Positions 32,317-39,406 of a stretch of 64,000 bases of DNA are shown one piece after another. The first letter of the stretch is position 1. Each line of letters opens with the position of its first letter. The notes under the pieces were generated by a model. It was given only the letters and a program-made list of their open reading frames with translations, was not told the origin of the DNA and ran no database searches. Source of the DNA: Microbaculum marinum (GTDB lineage Bacteria; Pseudomonadota; Alphaproteobacteria; Rhizobiales; Tepidamorphaceae); the NCBI RefSeq assembly GCF_042646165.1, contig NZ_JBHRTC010000011.1; one strand, 5' to 3'. The translations under genes were made by a program, and so were the position numbers.

Positions 32317-33005
32317 TGTTTCCGTCGGCCGAGCAGATTGGCCGCGCGGTCGTCGCGGCCTCCCGACTTACGGGGGAAGATCCGCTCAACATCGGCGACC
32401 CGGCCGCGGCGACCCGCACCCGCCACTATGCGTTCCAAGCGTTGAAGGACACATTCCCGGACGCCCGGCGCGAGGTGCTGGCGCGCTGTCTGGGGGCGGC
32501 TCGCTCCGGCAAGGGGTATGCCAGCAACTCCAACCTGCTCATTCGCCAACGCTCGAAATGGTTCTCCGAGGTCGAGCTCCGGCAGGTGATCGAGGCGATC
32601 GCCGCGCCAAAACAGGCGCAGAATATGCCGGAAAATCCGCGCGAGGCCGACAAGCCCGAACCGGAGCCGAAAGCTGCCCGTCCTTCTCGCGCACCCGCAC
32701 CCGCGCGCGCGAGGAAGCCCGCAGAGGGACTCACCTCGAAGCCCAGCACCGCCAAGGCGAAGACACCGGTTCAGCCGCCGGAGGAAATCAGGCCTGAGCC
32801 CAAGCCGAAACCGCGCTGGGGGAACTCGGATTTCGCAGCGTCCCGAAGCCGCCGGCGCGCGGCGCCGACAAGCAAGAAGGTCGACGCCGAAACCCGCGCG
32901 CTGATCGACCAGGCGATTGCCGAGGGCAAGGTAACGAAGTGCCCGGACGCTCACGCGGCCGGCAGCGTCGACATGGTCTGGGAAAAGCTGCAGAGCCGGT
33001 ATTGA
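32313..33005 (+). CDS. Hypothetical protein between portal and head morphogenesis genes
   Basis: A 230-residue protein. The first 100 residues are a helical domain (AEQIGRAVVAASRLTGEDPLNI, RHYAFQALKDTFPDARREVLARCLGA) that resembles a small DNA-binding domain, perhaps distantly DnaA domain IV-like. A proline/lysine-rich linker of about 60 residues follows, and the C-terminus has ETRALIDQAIAEGKVTKCPDAHAAG. An insertion in the packaging operon; possible regulator. No named family. Confidence 0.45.
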   Translation: MMFPSAEQIGRAVVAASRLTGEDPLNIGDPAAATRTRHYAFQALKDTFPDARREVLARCLGAARSGKGYASNSNLLIRQRSKWFSEVELRQVIEAIAAPKQAQNMPENPREADKPEPEPKAARPSRAPAPARARKPAEGLTSKPSTAKAKTPVQPPEEIRPEPKPKPRWGNSDFAASRSRRRAAPTSKKVDAETRALIDQAIAEGKVTKCPDAHAAGSVDMVWEKLQSRY

Positions 33006-33006
33006 G

Positions 33007-34083
33007 ATGGCTAGAGTCAACGAGACGATCTACGACCTGGAGATCCGGCACCAGGTCGGCCTGTGGCGGCTCGGTACCGCGACGGTCCGCGACATCATCG
33101 CGCTCCTCAACACCATCGACGCCGATATGGTCGATCGCATCCGGAAGTACGACTTCACGGAGGTCTCCGGCGCCTGGTCGCGGAAGCGGCTGGAGAGGAT
33201 GCTCGAGGCCATTCGCGAGACCAACCGCGAGGCCTACAGGCTCCTGCAGAGGCGCCTTACCGGCGACCTCACCGATCTCGCGAAGTACGAGGCTGCGTTC
33301 CAAGGCCGGCTGATCGGCTCGAGCCTGGGCTTCAAGTGGGATATCGTCCAGCCGTCGGCCGAGCAGCTCAAGGCGGCCGTCACGGCGCGGCCTTTCCAGG
33401 GCAAGCTGCTGAGGGAGTGGGTCTCGGAGATGGAAACCGGGCGCTACATCCGCCTGCGCGATGCAATCCGGATCGGCTTCACCGAGGGCGAGTCGATCGA
33501 TCAGATCGTGCGCAGGATCCGAGGGACGCGAGCGGCGAAGTACCGGGACGGTGTGCTCGACATCAGCCGCCGCAGCGGCGAGGCGATGGTGCGGACCGCC
33601 GTCAACCACACAGCGACGGCCGCGCGCAACGAGTTGTTCGAGCAGAACAGCGACCTGATCAAGGGCGTGCAGTGGGTCTCGACGCTCGACAGCCGCACGA
33701 CTGAGATCTGCATGGCGAGGGACGGGAAGGTCTACAAGCTGGGCAGCGGGCCGCGGCCGCCGGCGCACATCAACTGCAGGTCGACCATCGTCCCGGTCAC
33801 GAAGTCGTTTCGCGAGCTGGGGATCGATATCGACGAGGTGCCGCCAGGGACGCGCGCCAGCATGAACGGCCAGGTCGCCCAGCAGACGACCTATCCCGCC
33901 TGGCTGCGGAACCAGCCCCGGGAAGTCGTCGAGGAGGCGCTCGGTCCCACCAAGGCCAAGTTGTTTCTGGACGGCAAGCTGCCGATCGACCGTTTCGTGG
34001 ACCCAACCGGGCATGCGTACACGCTCGACGAACTGCGCCGGCGGGAGGCAAATGCCTTTGCGAAAGCGGGGATCGCGGCGTAG
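33007..34083 (+). CDS. Phage head morphogenesis protein (Mu F-like)
   Basis: A 358-residue protein. A helical N-terminal half (about 1-190) is followed by the Mu F/SPP1 gp7-like block: MVRTAVNHTATAARNELFEQN, GVQWVSTLDSRTTEICMARDGKVYKLGSGPRPPAHINCRSTIVPV. That C-x..H-x-x-C-R pattern is the conserved signature of this family of minor capsid proteins, which bind the portal. It continues the head operon. Confidence 0.88.
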   Translation: MARVNETIYDLEIRHQVGLWRLGTATVRDIIALLNTIDADMVDRIRKYDFTEVSGAWSRKRLERMLEAIRETNREAYRLLQRRLTGDLTDLAKYEAAFQGRLIGSSLGFKWDIVQPSAEQLKAAVTARPFQGKLLREWVSEMETGRYIRLRDAIRIGFTEGESIDQIVRRIRGTRAAKYRDGVLDISRRSGEAMVRTAVNHTATAARNELFEQNSDLIKGVQWVSTLDSRTTEICMARDGKVYKLGSGPRPPAHINCRSTIVPVTKSFRELGIDIDEVPPGTRASMNGQVAQQTTYPAWLRNQPREVVEEALGPTKAKLFLDGKLPIDRFVDPTGHAYTLDELRRREANAFAKAGIAA

Positions 34084-34107
34084 GCTTGCCTTCGCTTGGA
34101 GGTAATG

Positions 34108-34296
34108 ATGAAGGCTTTCAACGTCGGCGAATCTGTATTCGTGCCCCATCTGGATCGAACCGCGCGAGTGCTCGAGGTTATCCACGTCGGGCGGGAGGAA
34201 CTTAGCGGTGCCCGTCCCGTATGGGGTTATCGCCTCGAAGGTATCGAGGAGCCAGTAGAGAAGAAATATTGCGAGACACCAGGCGCGGCAACTTGA
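34108..34296 (+). CDS. Small hypothetical protein
   Basis: A 62-residue protein. The second ATG (34108) is preferred since GGAGG lies 5 bases upstream. It is rich in beta strands (AFNVGESVFVPHLDRTARVLEVIHVGREELSGARPVWGYRLEG), like small SH3-type proteins. No family assigned. Confidence 0.5.
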   Translation: MKAFNVGESVFVPHLDRTARVLEVIHVGREELSGARPVWGYRLEGIEEPVEKKYCETPGAAT

Positions 34297-34562
34297 GCGA
34301 CGCTCCGCGTCGGGGCGCCTCGTTGAACCTGCTCCACGGCGACGGAACTGGCCCGAAGCCGTGGCGCCGACGCGCACTAGACGAGACCGAGCAGATCACC
34401 TGTGCGCGCTGCGAAAAAGTGAGGGGCGTGGCGTCGAGCGCGGTCGTCCCTGTGACGCTCGGCCCGCGCCGCAGCCCGGCGGGCAAGAAAGTCGGCGGCA
34501 GGAAGATCTGGGCCTGCGCGATCTGCCTGGCTACGGATGGCGAGGTCGTCGAACTCGCGTAG
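34293..34562 (+). CDS. Small zinc-finger-like protein
   Basis: A TTG start at 34293 overlaps the previous stop as TTGA and gives 89 residues; an ATG at 34221 in the same frame is also possible. Two CxxC motifs (TCARCEK and WACAICLA) suggest a zinc-binding knuckle. The region between them is basic. Function unknown. Confidence 0.5.
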   Translation: MSDAPRRGASLNLLHGDGTGPKPWRRRALDETEQITCARCEKVRGVASSAVVPVTLGPRRSPAGKKVGGRKIWACAICLATDGEVVELA

Positions 34563-34570
34563 AGGCGCTG

Positions 34571-35326
34571 CTACGGCGCCAATTCGCCCAGGTGAGTTTC
34601 ACTTGGGTACCTGAACATTGGCCTGATGAAGGGTGGTTGAGGGGGTGTCTCTTTCACTCGGAACATTACTATCTCGGCGCCGGCGCCCGGTCCGCGACTG
34701 ACAAGCCGCACACCCTGCCCGGCTTCATTCCACCACTCGCCTTGGATTTGGATGCGATCGTGCAGCGCTTTAGCCTGCAGCACGATTTGTCCTTCGTCGT
34801 TCTTCACTTCGAACGCATCGACAGAATAGTTCCGATCCCATGCGCGAGGTGGGGGGGCACGCCATTCGTTTCGCTCAATCTCGGCAACGAGTTTGCCATC
34901 GGTGTCAAATATTTCTGTCGACACCATCACCCGGCCCTTGATCGTCTCGATCGTCAATTCAGAACGATCTACAAGCGTCATCATCGATTCTCCTTGGGGA
35001 CCATTCCAGGCTATTTTCGTCCCCGAGTCACCGATTTCGATGATGGGCTGCACCGCTCTCGAAAATAGCAGGCGCCTCCGGGGCGTGATCTTTCCGAAGT
35101 ACCTCGGGACGATTTCTGGCCTTGCCCAAAGAGCGAGGCCGCCAATGGCGAGGGTAAATACCAGGGCCGCCAGTAGGCTTTCCTGAGCGATGGGCACAAA
35201 CCCCGCAAGCCACGCTACCGCGAACAGAATTCGCGAGATCACGGTACTAGTCCGGCCACTGGAGCCGATAGCGCCAAGGACTAATGCTAAAATCACCCCA
35301 GCCAAAGGATTCAGTAGGAAGTCCAT
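34571..35326 (-). CDS. Membrane protein moron of unknown function
   Basis: A 251-residue protein on the strand opposite to the head genes; ATG 35326 has GAGG 5 bases upstream, though the frame runs to 35356. Three hydrophobic segments near the N-terminus (LAGVILALVLGAIG, ISRILFAVAWLAGFVP, LLAALVFTLAIGGLALWA) precede a soluble domain of about 165 residues (GTKIAWNGPQGESMMTLVDRSELTIETIKGRVMV...). Codon use is more AT-rich than the neighbouring phage genes, so it was probably acquired separately. It may act at the lysogen's membrane, but no family is known. Confidence 0.6.
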   Translation of the reverse strand: MDFLLNPLAGVILALVLGAIGSSGRTSTVISRILFAVAWLAGFVPIAQESLLAALVFTLAIGGLALWARPEIVPRYFGKITPRRRLLFSRAVQPIIEIGDSGTKIAWNGPQGESMMTLVDRSELTIETIKGRVMVSTEIFDTDGKLVAEIERNEWRAPPPRAWDRNYSVDAFEVKNDEGQIVLQAKALHDRIQIQGEWWNEAGQGVRLVSRGPGAGAEIVMFRVKETPPQPPFIRPMFRYPSETHLGELAP

Positions 35327-35461
35327 CGTTGCCTCGAATTCATGCCCGGTTGACAAAGCTCGGATATCATCGGATTTGGTTGCGCAGCTTTTCTCGCAAC
35401 TAGTACTTGTAATCTTTCGCCTTGTCGGCGCTCAAAGCAAATCGTTCAAGGATCCCAAATG

Positions 35462-35491
35462 AAAAAAGGGCGCGGCTTCGACTCCGCGCCC
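35462..35491 (-). terminator. Intrinsic terminator of the higBA operon
   Basis: On the minus strand GGGCGCGG (35484-35491) pairs perfectly with CCGCGCCC (35468-35475) around an eight-base loop and is followed by six T residues (35462-35467). It lies 25 bases after the higA stop codon. Confidence 0.85.
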
Positions 35492-35516
35492 TTCGAACTT
35501 CAGTGCTTCGACGCCC

Positions 35517-35828
35517 TTATGCCGCCTTCACCGTCGGGATTTCGTTGATCTCCGTGGCGAGGGCCTGCTCGGCCTTCCACAGGTCCAGGGCCTGCTGCAT
35601 GCGCAGCCACAGCCCCGGGCCATTGCCGCAGAACTTGCCGACGCGAAGCGCCATCGCCGGCGTCATGGCGGCAGATCCGTTGATGACCGCGTTCAACTGC
35701 TGACGCGATACCTTCATCGCCTTTGCGGCATCAGCGATGGTCATGTCGAGCGCCGGCAGAACCGTGCTCTTGAGCAGGGCGCCGGGATGCGTCGGCGGCC
35801 GCTGCTGCGTGATGTTGTTGACGTGCAT
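35517..35828 (-). CDS. higA: HigA-type antitoxin
   Basis: A 103-residue HTH protein starting at ATG 35828. It has the HigA features HPGALLKSTVLPALDMTIADAAKAMKVSRQQLNAVINGSAAMTPAMALRVGKFCGNGPGLWLRMQQALDLW. It neutralises HigB and represses the operon. The toxin gene precedes it, the usual inverted order of higBA. Confidence 0.92.
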   Translation of the reverse strand: MHVNNITQQRPPTHPGALLKSTVLPALDMTIADAAKAMKVSRQQLNAVINGSAAMTPAMALRVGKFCGNGPGLWLRMQQALDLWKAEQALATEINEIPTVKAA

Positions 35829-35895
35829 GGTTTGAGCCCTTTGGTGCTGTGCGTCGGTCAATATGGTCGGAGCACCACCGCACCCCGACCAGCAA

Positions 35896-36180
35896 TCAAT
35901 GATACTGCTCGAAATCGACGTCGAATACCTCCTTCGTGGATGCGTCGAATTCGAAGGTGATACGCCACGGCCCGTTTACCGACACTGCCCAGGTCGTCGA
36001 CCGCTTGCCCTTGTGGCGGTGGAGGTCGAGACCGGGGATTTCGAGGTCCGCGAGGACCTCGACCTGATCGAGAGCGTCGAGGATCTCTATGACCCTGCCG
36101 TGGAATTTCGCTCCGATCTTCGCGGTGCGGCCCTTAGAGCGCAGCTCTTTCAGGCCCTTGTGCTTGAAGTTTCTAATCAC
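35896..36180 (-). CDS. higB: HigB-type RelE-family toxin
   Basis: A 94-residue protein with the HigB/RelE pattern: MIRNFKHKGLKELRSKG, ILDALDQVEVLADLEIPGLDLHRHKG, WAVSVNGPWRITFEFD. HigB cleaves mRNA on the ribosome. The promoter at 36219-36247 drives both genes. With hicAB this gives the prophage two addiction modules. Confidence 0.92.
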   Translation of the reverse strand: MIRNFKHKGLKELRSKGRTAKIGAKFHGRVIEILDALDQVEVLADLEIPGLDLHRHKGKRSTTWAVSVNGPWRITFEFDASTKEVFDVDFEQYH

Positions 36181-36218
36181 CGAATTCCCCGTAAGATCAA
36201 TTGGTTGTCGGTAGGGAT

Positions 36219-36247
36219 AATGTAAAGCGTAGCCTTACAAATGTCAA
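36219..36247 (-). promoter_or_regulatory. higBA promoter and operator
   Basis: Minus strand TTGACA (36242-36247), 17 bases, TACATT (36219-36224): close to consensus. An imperfect inverted repeat TGTAAaGC...GCcTTACA (36221-36239) covers the -10 and spacer, a likely HigA operator. Confidence 0.75.
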
Positions 36248-36425
36248 GTATGGCCAGACAAATGCGGCTGTCCCGTCAAATCGCTCTTGCGCATCTCGCG
36301 CAAATCGCAGACCTTCGGAAGCTATGATTCGGCCTCTCGCGTCCGAAGCAACTCCCAAGAGTCAGACTCGCGTTCTTTCGTCCGCTCATTATGCTGGCGA
36401 GCGCCTTCGCGGATGGGGGAACGCC

Positions 36426-36743
36426 ATGCGACTTGCTGCTTCGTTGATCGCTCTGAGCCTGTGCGCCGGGTGCGCGACAGTCGACGCCCAGGACCGTGTC
36501 GACATCACCGATTTCGACGTGCTGCCCGACGGGCGTTTCGTCTACACCACCGATCTCACGGTGCCAGCCGGCAAGCGCCCCGAGGAAGTTCCGATCGGTC
36601 GCGAGCGCTGGCTCAACGAATGGCTGGTCCAGAACTCCATGTGCCCAGGCGGCTATGAGATCCTTGATCGGACCTTCGTAGCCACGCACGGGAGCCTCAC
36701 CGGTCAGGTCTACCAGGCGACCTACACCGGCGCCTGCGTCTGA
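36426..36743 (+). CDS. Small lipoprotein of the prophage
   Basis: A 105-residue protein starting at ATG 36426 with GGGGGAA upstream. The N-terminus is a lipoprotein signal (MRLAASLIALSLCAGC, lipidated C16, though the -3 residue is cysteine rather than leucine). The mature part has SMCPGGYEILDRTF and ends TGACV, with cysteines that may pair. Lying outside the structural operons, it may be a lysogenic surface protein. Confidence 0.65.
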   Translation: MRLAASLIALSLCAGCATVDAQDRVDITDFDVLPDGRFVYTTDLTVPAGKRPEEVPIGRERWLNEWLVQNSMCPGGYEILDRTFVATHGSLTGQVYQATYTGACV

Positions 36744-36748
36744 TTATT

Positions 36749-36835
36749 GGAGGGTGCTGCTGGGGAGGCCGGCAACCGGTCCTGAAAACCGGGGGCACCG
36801 CAAGGTGCGGGGTTAGAGCCCTCCACCCTCCGCCA
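36749..36835 (+). tRNA. Divergent tRNA-Ser-like gene (anticodon TGA)
   Basis: An 87-base tRNA: perfect acceptor GGAGGGT/ACCCTCC with encoded G-CCA, anticodon stem CCGGT/ACCGG with loop CCTGAAA (TGA at 36783-36785), long variable arm GCACC-GCAA-GGTGC, T stem CGGGG/CCTCC with one mismatch. Odd points: position 33 is C instead of U, and the T loop is TTAGAGC instead of TTC-type. The D arm is non-standard. It may be a diverged serine tRNA reading UCA; the acceptor end and variable arm also recall selenocysteine tRNA. Confidence 0.6.
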
Positions 36836-36855
36836 GTTTCACAGTTCGACGTCGT

Positions 36856-36967
36856 TCCCGCATGGCGGAATTGGCAGACGCGGCCGATCCGCTCGCGCCC
36901 GCCGCAGATCGCGAGCGGACCGACTGCCCCACCGCCGGGGCTTTCCGGTTCGAGTCCGGATGCGGGC
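36856..36967 (+). tRNA. tRNA-Leu-like element with expanded anticodon arm
   Basis: The D arm (GCGGAATTGGCAGACGC), variable arm (GCCCC/GGGGC), T arm (TCCGG-TTCGAGT-CCGGA) and acceptor TCCCGCA/TGCGGGC (first pair mismatched) are those of a leucine tRNA. The anticodon arm is replaced by a 9-bp hairpin CCGCTCGCG/CGCGAGCGG (36889-36897, 36910-36918) with a 12-base loop, so no normal seven-base anticodon loop exists. CCA is not encoded. It is either a decayed tRNA or a tRNA-like RNA. Confidence 0.55.
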
Positions 36968-36987
36968 TCGGCGTCGATTTACTTTCA

Positions 36988-37064
36988 GTCGGGGTAGAGC
37001 AGCCTGGTAGCTCGCGTGGCTCATAACCACGAGGTCGGCGGTTCCAATCCGCCCCCCGCAACCA
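36988..37064 (+). tRNA. tRNA-Met (CAT), initiator-like, second copy
   Basis: A 77-base cloverleaf with encoded CCA: D stem GAGC/GCTC (A11-U24), anticodon stem CGTGG/CCACG with loop CTCATAA (CAT at 37022-37024), T stem GGCGG/CCGCC. Acceptor positions 3-7 pair, but 1 and 72 (G and A) and 2 and 71 (T and C) do not. The lack of the first pair and the A11-U24 pair are initiator marks. The extra mismatch at 2-71 is unusual and may reduce function. Confidence 0.85.
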
Positions 37065-37667
37065 TCACCAGCGCGATGATCCGGAAGGGGCCCAGGGGCC
37101 AGTACCGGGGAGCATTCGGGAGGCCCCTGACGGCGGCACGGGACAACGAGGCCAAAGGAGCCCGTGTCGCTAACGTATTCGAAATCATCGCGAGCACCCC
37201 CAGCCGCTCGCGGTGTAGGCAGCGCGGATCGGCGAAGCCCGCCGGTCTTACCCCTCCATCCCAGGCGCCGCGTGGCCGCCGACCGCGCTGCCGGCGTATC
37301 AGTTTCGACGCGGTGGCGAGCGAGTAGCGCCCCGCCGTGTGGGCCAGCCGCCGGTGAGTGAAGACGCCGGCACGCCAGCCCGCTCCCCGGGGAAGCGCCC
37401 GGGCCGCGTCGATTGCCCTCTGACGAATGGCGCGAGATTGCGAACCGGGCTGGGGCAGGTCGATGGCCCGAAATCGCGCACCAGGGACATGCCCCAGGCT
37501 AGCCACGGGCATACCGGCTTGCGGTCACTGGCGGGGTTCGGGCTTCGGTCCGGATAAACGAATTCCCGAGTAACCGGAGGCAGACAGCAAGAGCCGACCG
37601 GCAGAACCGGGGTCGCGCCCGGCATTCGTCAGAACTTTCATCGATCGTCGCACAAGCGGAGACCCCA
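37065..37667. other. Non-coding, structured region after the tRNAs
   Basis: These 603 bases carry no convincing gene. A long minus-strand frame overlaps the tRNA antisense and ends in the artefact-like peptide GLEPPTSW, so I reject it. The stretch is rich in inverted repeats, for example CTGGGGCA/TGCCCCAG (37450-37457 with 37490-37497). It may hold a structured RNA or decayed tRNA genes. Confidence 0.4.
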
Positions 37668-38264
37668 ATGCGCTTTGTCAGCGGACTGCCGGAGACGCGC
37701 TGCGGGCGCGGCTCCACGCTCGAAGTCACCGAGCATCTGCGCGCGGAGCTGCCGAAGCTACTCCAGGATCTCGAGATCAAACGGCTGCTGGATGCGCCGT
37801 GCGGAGATCTGAACTGGATCACGCGCACCGACCTGTCCGGACTCGAGGAGTACGTTGGCATCGACGTCTCCGAGGAGATGCTGGAGCACGGCGCCAATCG
37901 CGAGTTCGAGCCGGAGGAGTTCTCGCCGAAGCTCTACGAGTTCGCTCTCGTCGATCTCGTGTCGGAGCCGGTGCCGTCGGCCGATGCCGTCCTGTGCCGC
38001 GATTTCCTCCAGCATCTGCCGGCGGAGACGGTCCTGGCGGTGCTGAGGAACTTCGCCAGCCACGACGTCACCTGGCTGATCGCCACCTCTCACGAGGTGG
38101 GGGAGAACACCGACATCGACCGACCGGGAGACTTCCGGCGGCTCAACCTGCTCGAGTCCCCGTTTTCGTTCCCGGAGCCCGAGCGCGTGATCCAGGATCC
38201 GCCCGGCAGCGGCCGCATTCTCGGTGCCTGGCGCTTCGATACGCTGGGCGAGGCGCTCGCGTGA
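37668..38264 (+). CDS. SAM-dependent methyltransferase
   Basis: A 198-residue class I methyltransferase. Motif I is LLDAPCGDLNWI, then EYVGIDVSEEM, ADAVLCRDFLQHLPAETVLAVLRNF and TWLIATSHE. The target is unknown; the downstream acyltransferase and glycosyltransferase genes, coupled by overlaps, point to a sugar or small molecule. Starts at ATG 37668 after the tRNA region. Confidence 0.75.
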   Translation: MRFVSGLPETRCGRGSTLEVTEHLRAELPKLLQDLEIKRLLDAPCGDLNWITRTDLSGLEEYVGIDVSEEMLEHGANREFEPEEFSPKLYEFALVDLVSEPVPSADAVLCRDFLQHLPAETVLAVLRNFASHDVTWLIATSHEVGENTDIDRPGDFRRLNLLESPFSFPEPERVIQDPPGSGRILGAWRFDTLGEALA

Positions 38265-38788
38265 TTGATCCGAGCGCCTTCGTCCATTCGAAGGCTCATG
38301 TCGATCCCGAGTGCTCGGTCGGGAAGCGCACCCGGATCTGGCAGTTTGCTACGGTCATCCGCGGAACGGAGCTCGGTGCCGACTGCAACGTGGCGAGCTG
38401 CGCCACCTTGGATGGTCCGATCTTCGGCGACCGCTGCATCATCTGCCCCGGCGTCCACATCGGCCCGGGCTTCCTGATCGGCAACGACTGCTTCATCGGG
38501 CCGAATGTCGTCCTGTGCAATGACCGGTGGCCGCGTGTCGACAAGGACGGGTTCGACATGGAGGCGCTGCGCGCCGGCGGCTACGCCGTTGTTCTGCGCG
38601 ACGGGGCATCCATCGGAGCGAACGCCGTGGTGCTGCCGGGTGTCGTGATCGGCCGCAACGCGCTGGTCGGCGCCGGCGCAGTGGCGAGCAGGAACGTGCC
38701 CGATGAGAAGGTGCTGCTGCGCACCGGCGAACTCCTCGACATTCCGATGTCAGAGCGGTGCGAGCGGATGAGGTTGGCCGGGGCCTGA
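38261..38788 (+). CDS. Hexapeptide-repeat acyltransferase (left-handed beta helix)
   Basis: A 175-residue protein starting at GTG 38261 (GTGA overlap with the methyltransferase). Repeated hexapeptides are visible: IDPSAFVHSKAHVDPECSVGKRTRIWQFATVIRG, FGDRCIICPGVHIGPGFLIGNDCFIGPNVVL, DGASIGANAVVLPGVVIGRNALVGAGAV. Such WbbJ-like or sugar acetyltransferases modify nucleotide sugars or LPS. No other acyl-transfer gene is near. Confidence 0.8.
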   Translation: MIDPSAFVHSKAHVDPECSVGKRTRIWQFATVIRGTELGADCNVASCATLDGPIFGDRCIICPGVHIGPGFLIGNDCFIGPNVVLCNDRWPRVDKDGFDMEALRAGGYAVVLRDGASIGANAVVLPGVVIGRNALVGAGAVASRNVPDEKVLLRTGELLDIPMSERCERMRLAGA

Positions 38789-39399
38789 TGCTTCACGTCG
38801 TGACGCTGCTCTGGGATGCCAACGATGCGTCCCTCAGCTTCTCGCGATGCTACGATGAAACCTGGGTCGAGAAGCTCTACCGGGGCTTCGCGCGCAACCT
38901 GACGGTGCCGTTCAGGTTCGTCTGCTTCACCGAGCGGGACAGGTGGTTCCACGCGCCTATCGAGCAGGAGCGGATCGAGTCCCGTCCGATCGGCTATGGC
39001 GCATGCATCGAGCCGTATCGGCTGGACGTGCCGATGATCCTGGTCGGGCTCGACACGGTGATCACCGGCAACATCGACCATCTGGCCGGGCACTGCCTCG
39101 TCGGCGGCGCTATCGCGTTGCCCAAGGCAGTGTACGTGCCGGACACGGTCTGCAACGGAGTCGCGCTCGTGCCTGCCGGCCATCGCCGTGTCTACGACGA
39201 CTGGCGCGGTCAAAACGACATGGACTGGATGCGCCTGCAGCCGCACGTCGTGCTCGACGAAATCTGGCCCGGCCACGTCGTCTCCTACAAAGGGCACGTC
39301 AAGGCAAACGGGCTCGGCGATGCTCGGATCGTCTTCTTCCATGGCCAGGAGAAACCGCACCAGATAGCGGAGCCCTGGCTCGAGACCCACTGGATCTAG
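38788..39399 (+). CDS. Glycosyltransferase-like protein
   Basis: A 203-residue protein starting in a TGATG overlap. N-terminal VVTLLWD..., VPFRFVCFTERD, then LVGLDTVITGNIDHL with a DxD-like region and YVPDTVCNGVALVPAGHRRVYDDWR. This resembles small GT8-like glycosyltransferases of phage and surface-polysaccharide clusters. It makes a three-gene modification set with the two genes before it. Confidence 0.65.
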   Translation: MLHVVTLLWDANDASLSFSRCYDETWVEKLYRGFARNLTVPFRFVCFTERDRWFHAPIEQERIESRPIGYGACIEPYRLDVPMILVGLDTVITGNIDHLAGHCLVGGAIALPKAVYVPDTVCNGVALVPAGHRRVYDDWRGQNDMDWMRLQPHVVLDEIWPGHVVSYKGHVKANGLGDARIVFFHGQEKPHQIAEPWLETHWI

Positions 39400-39406
39400 G
39401 CAAACG

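Noticed and set aside
37021..37512. 163-codon minus-strand frame across the second initiator-like tRNA
   Set aside because: It runs antisense through the tRNA and ends in GLEPPTSWL, a peptide well known as an artefact of translating tRNA genes backward.
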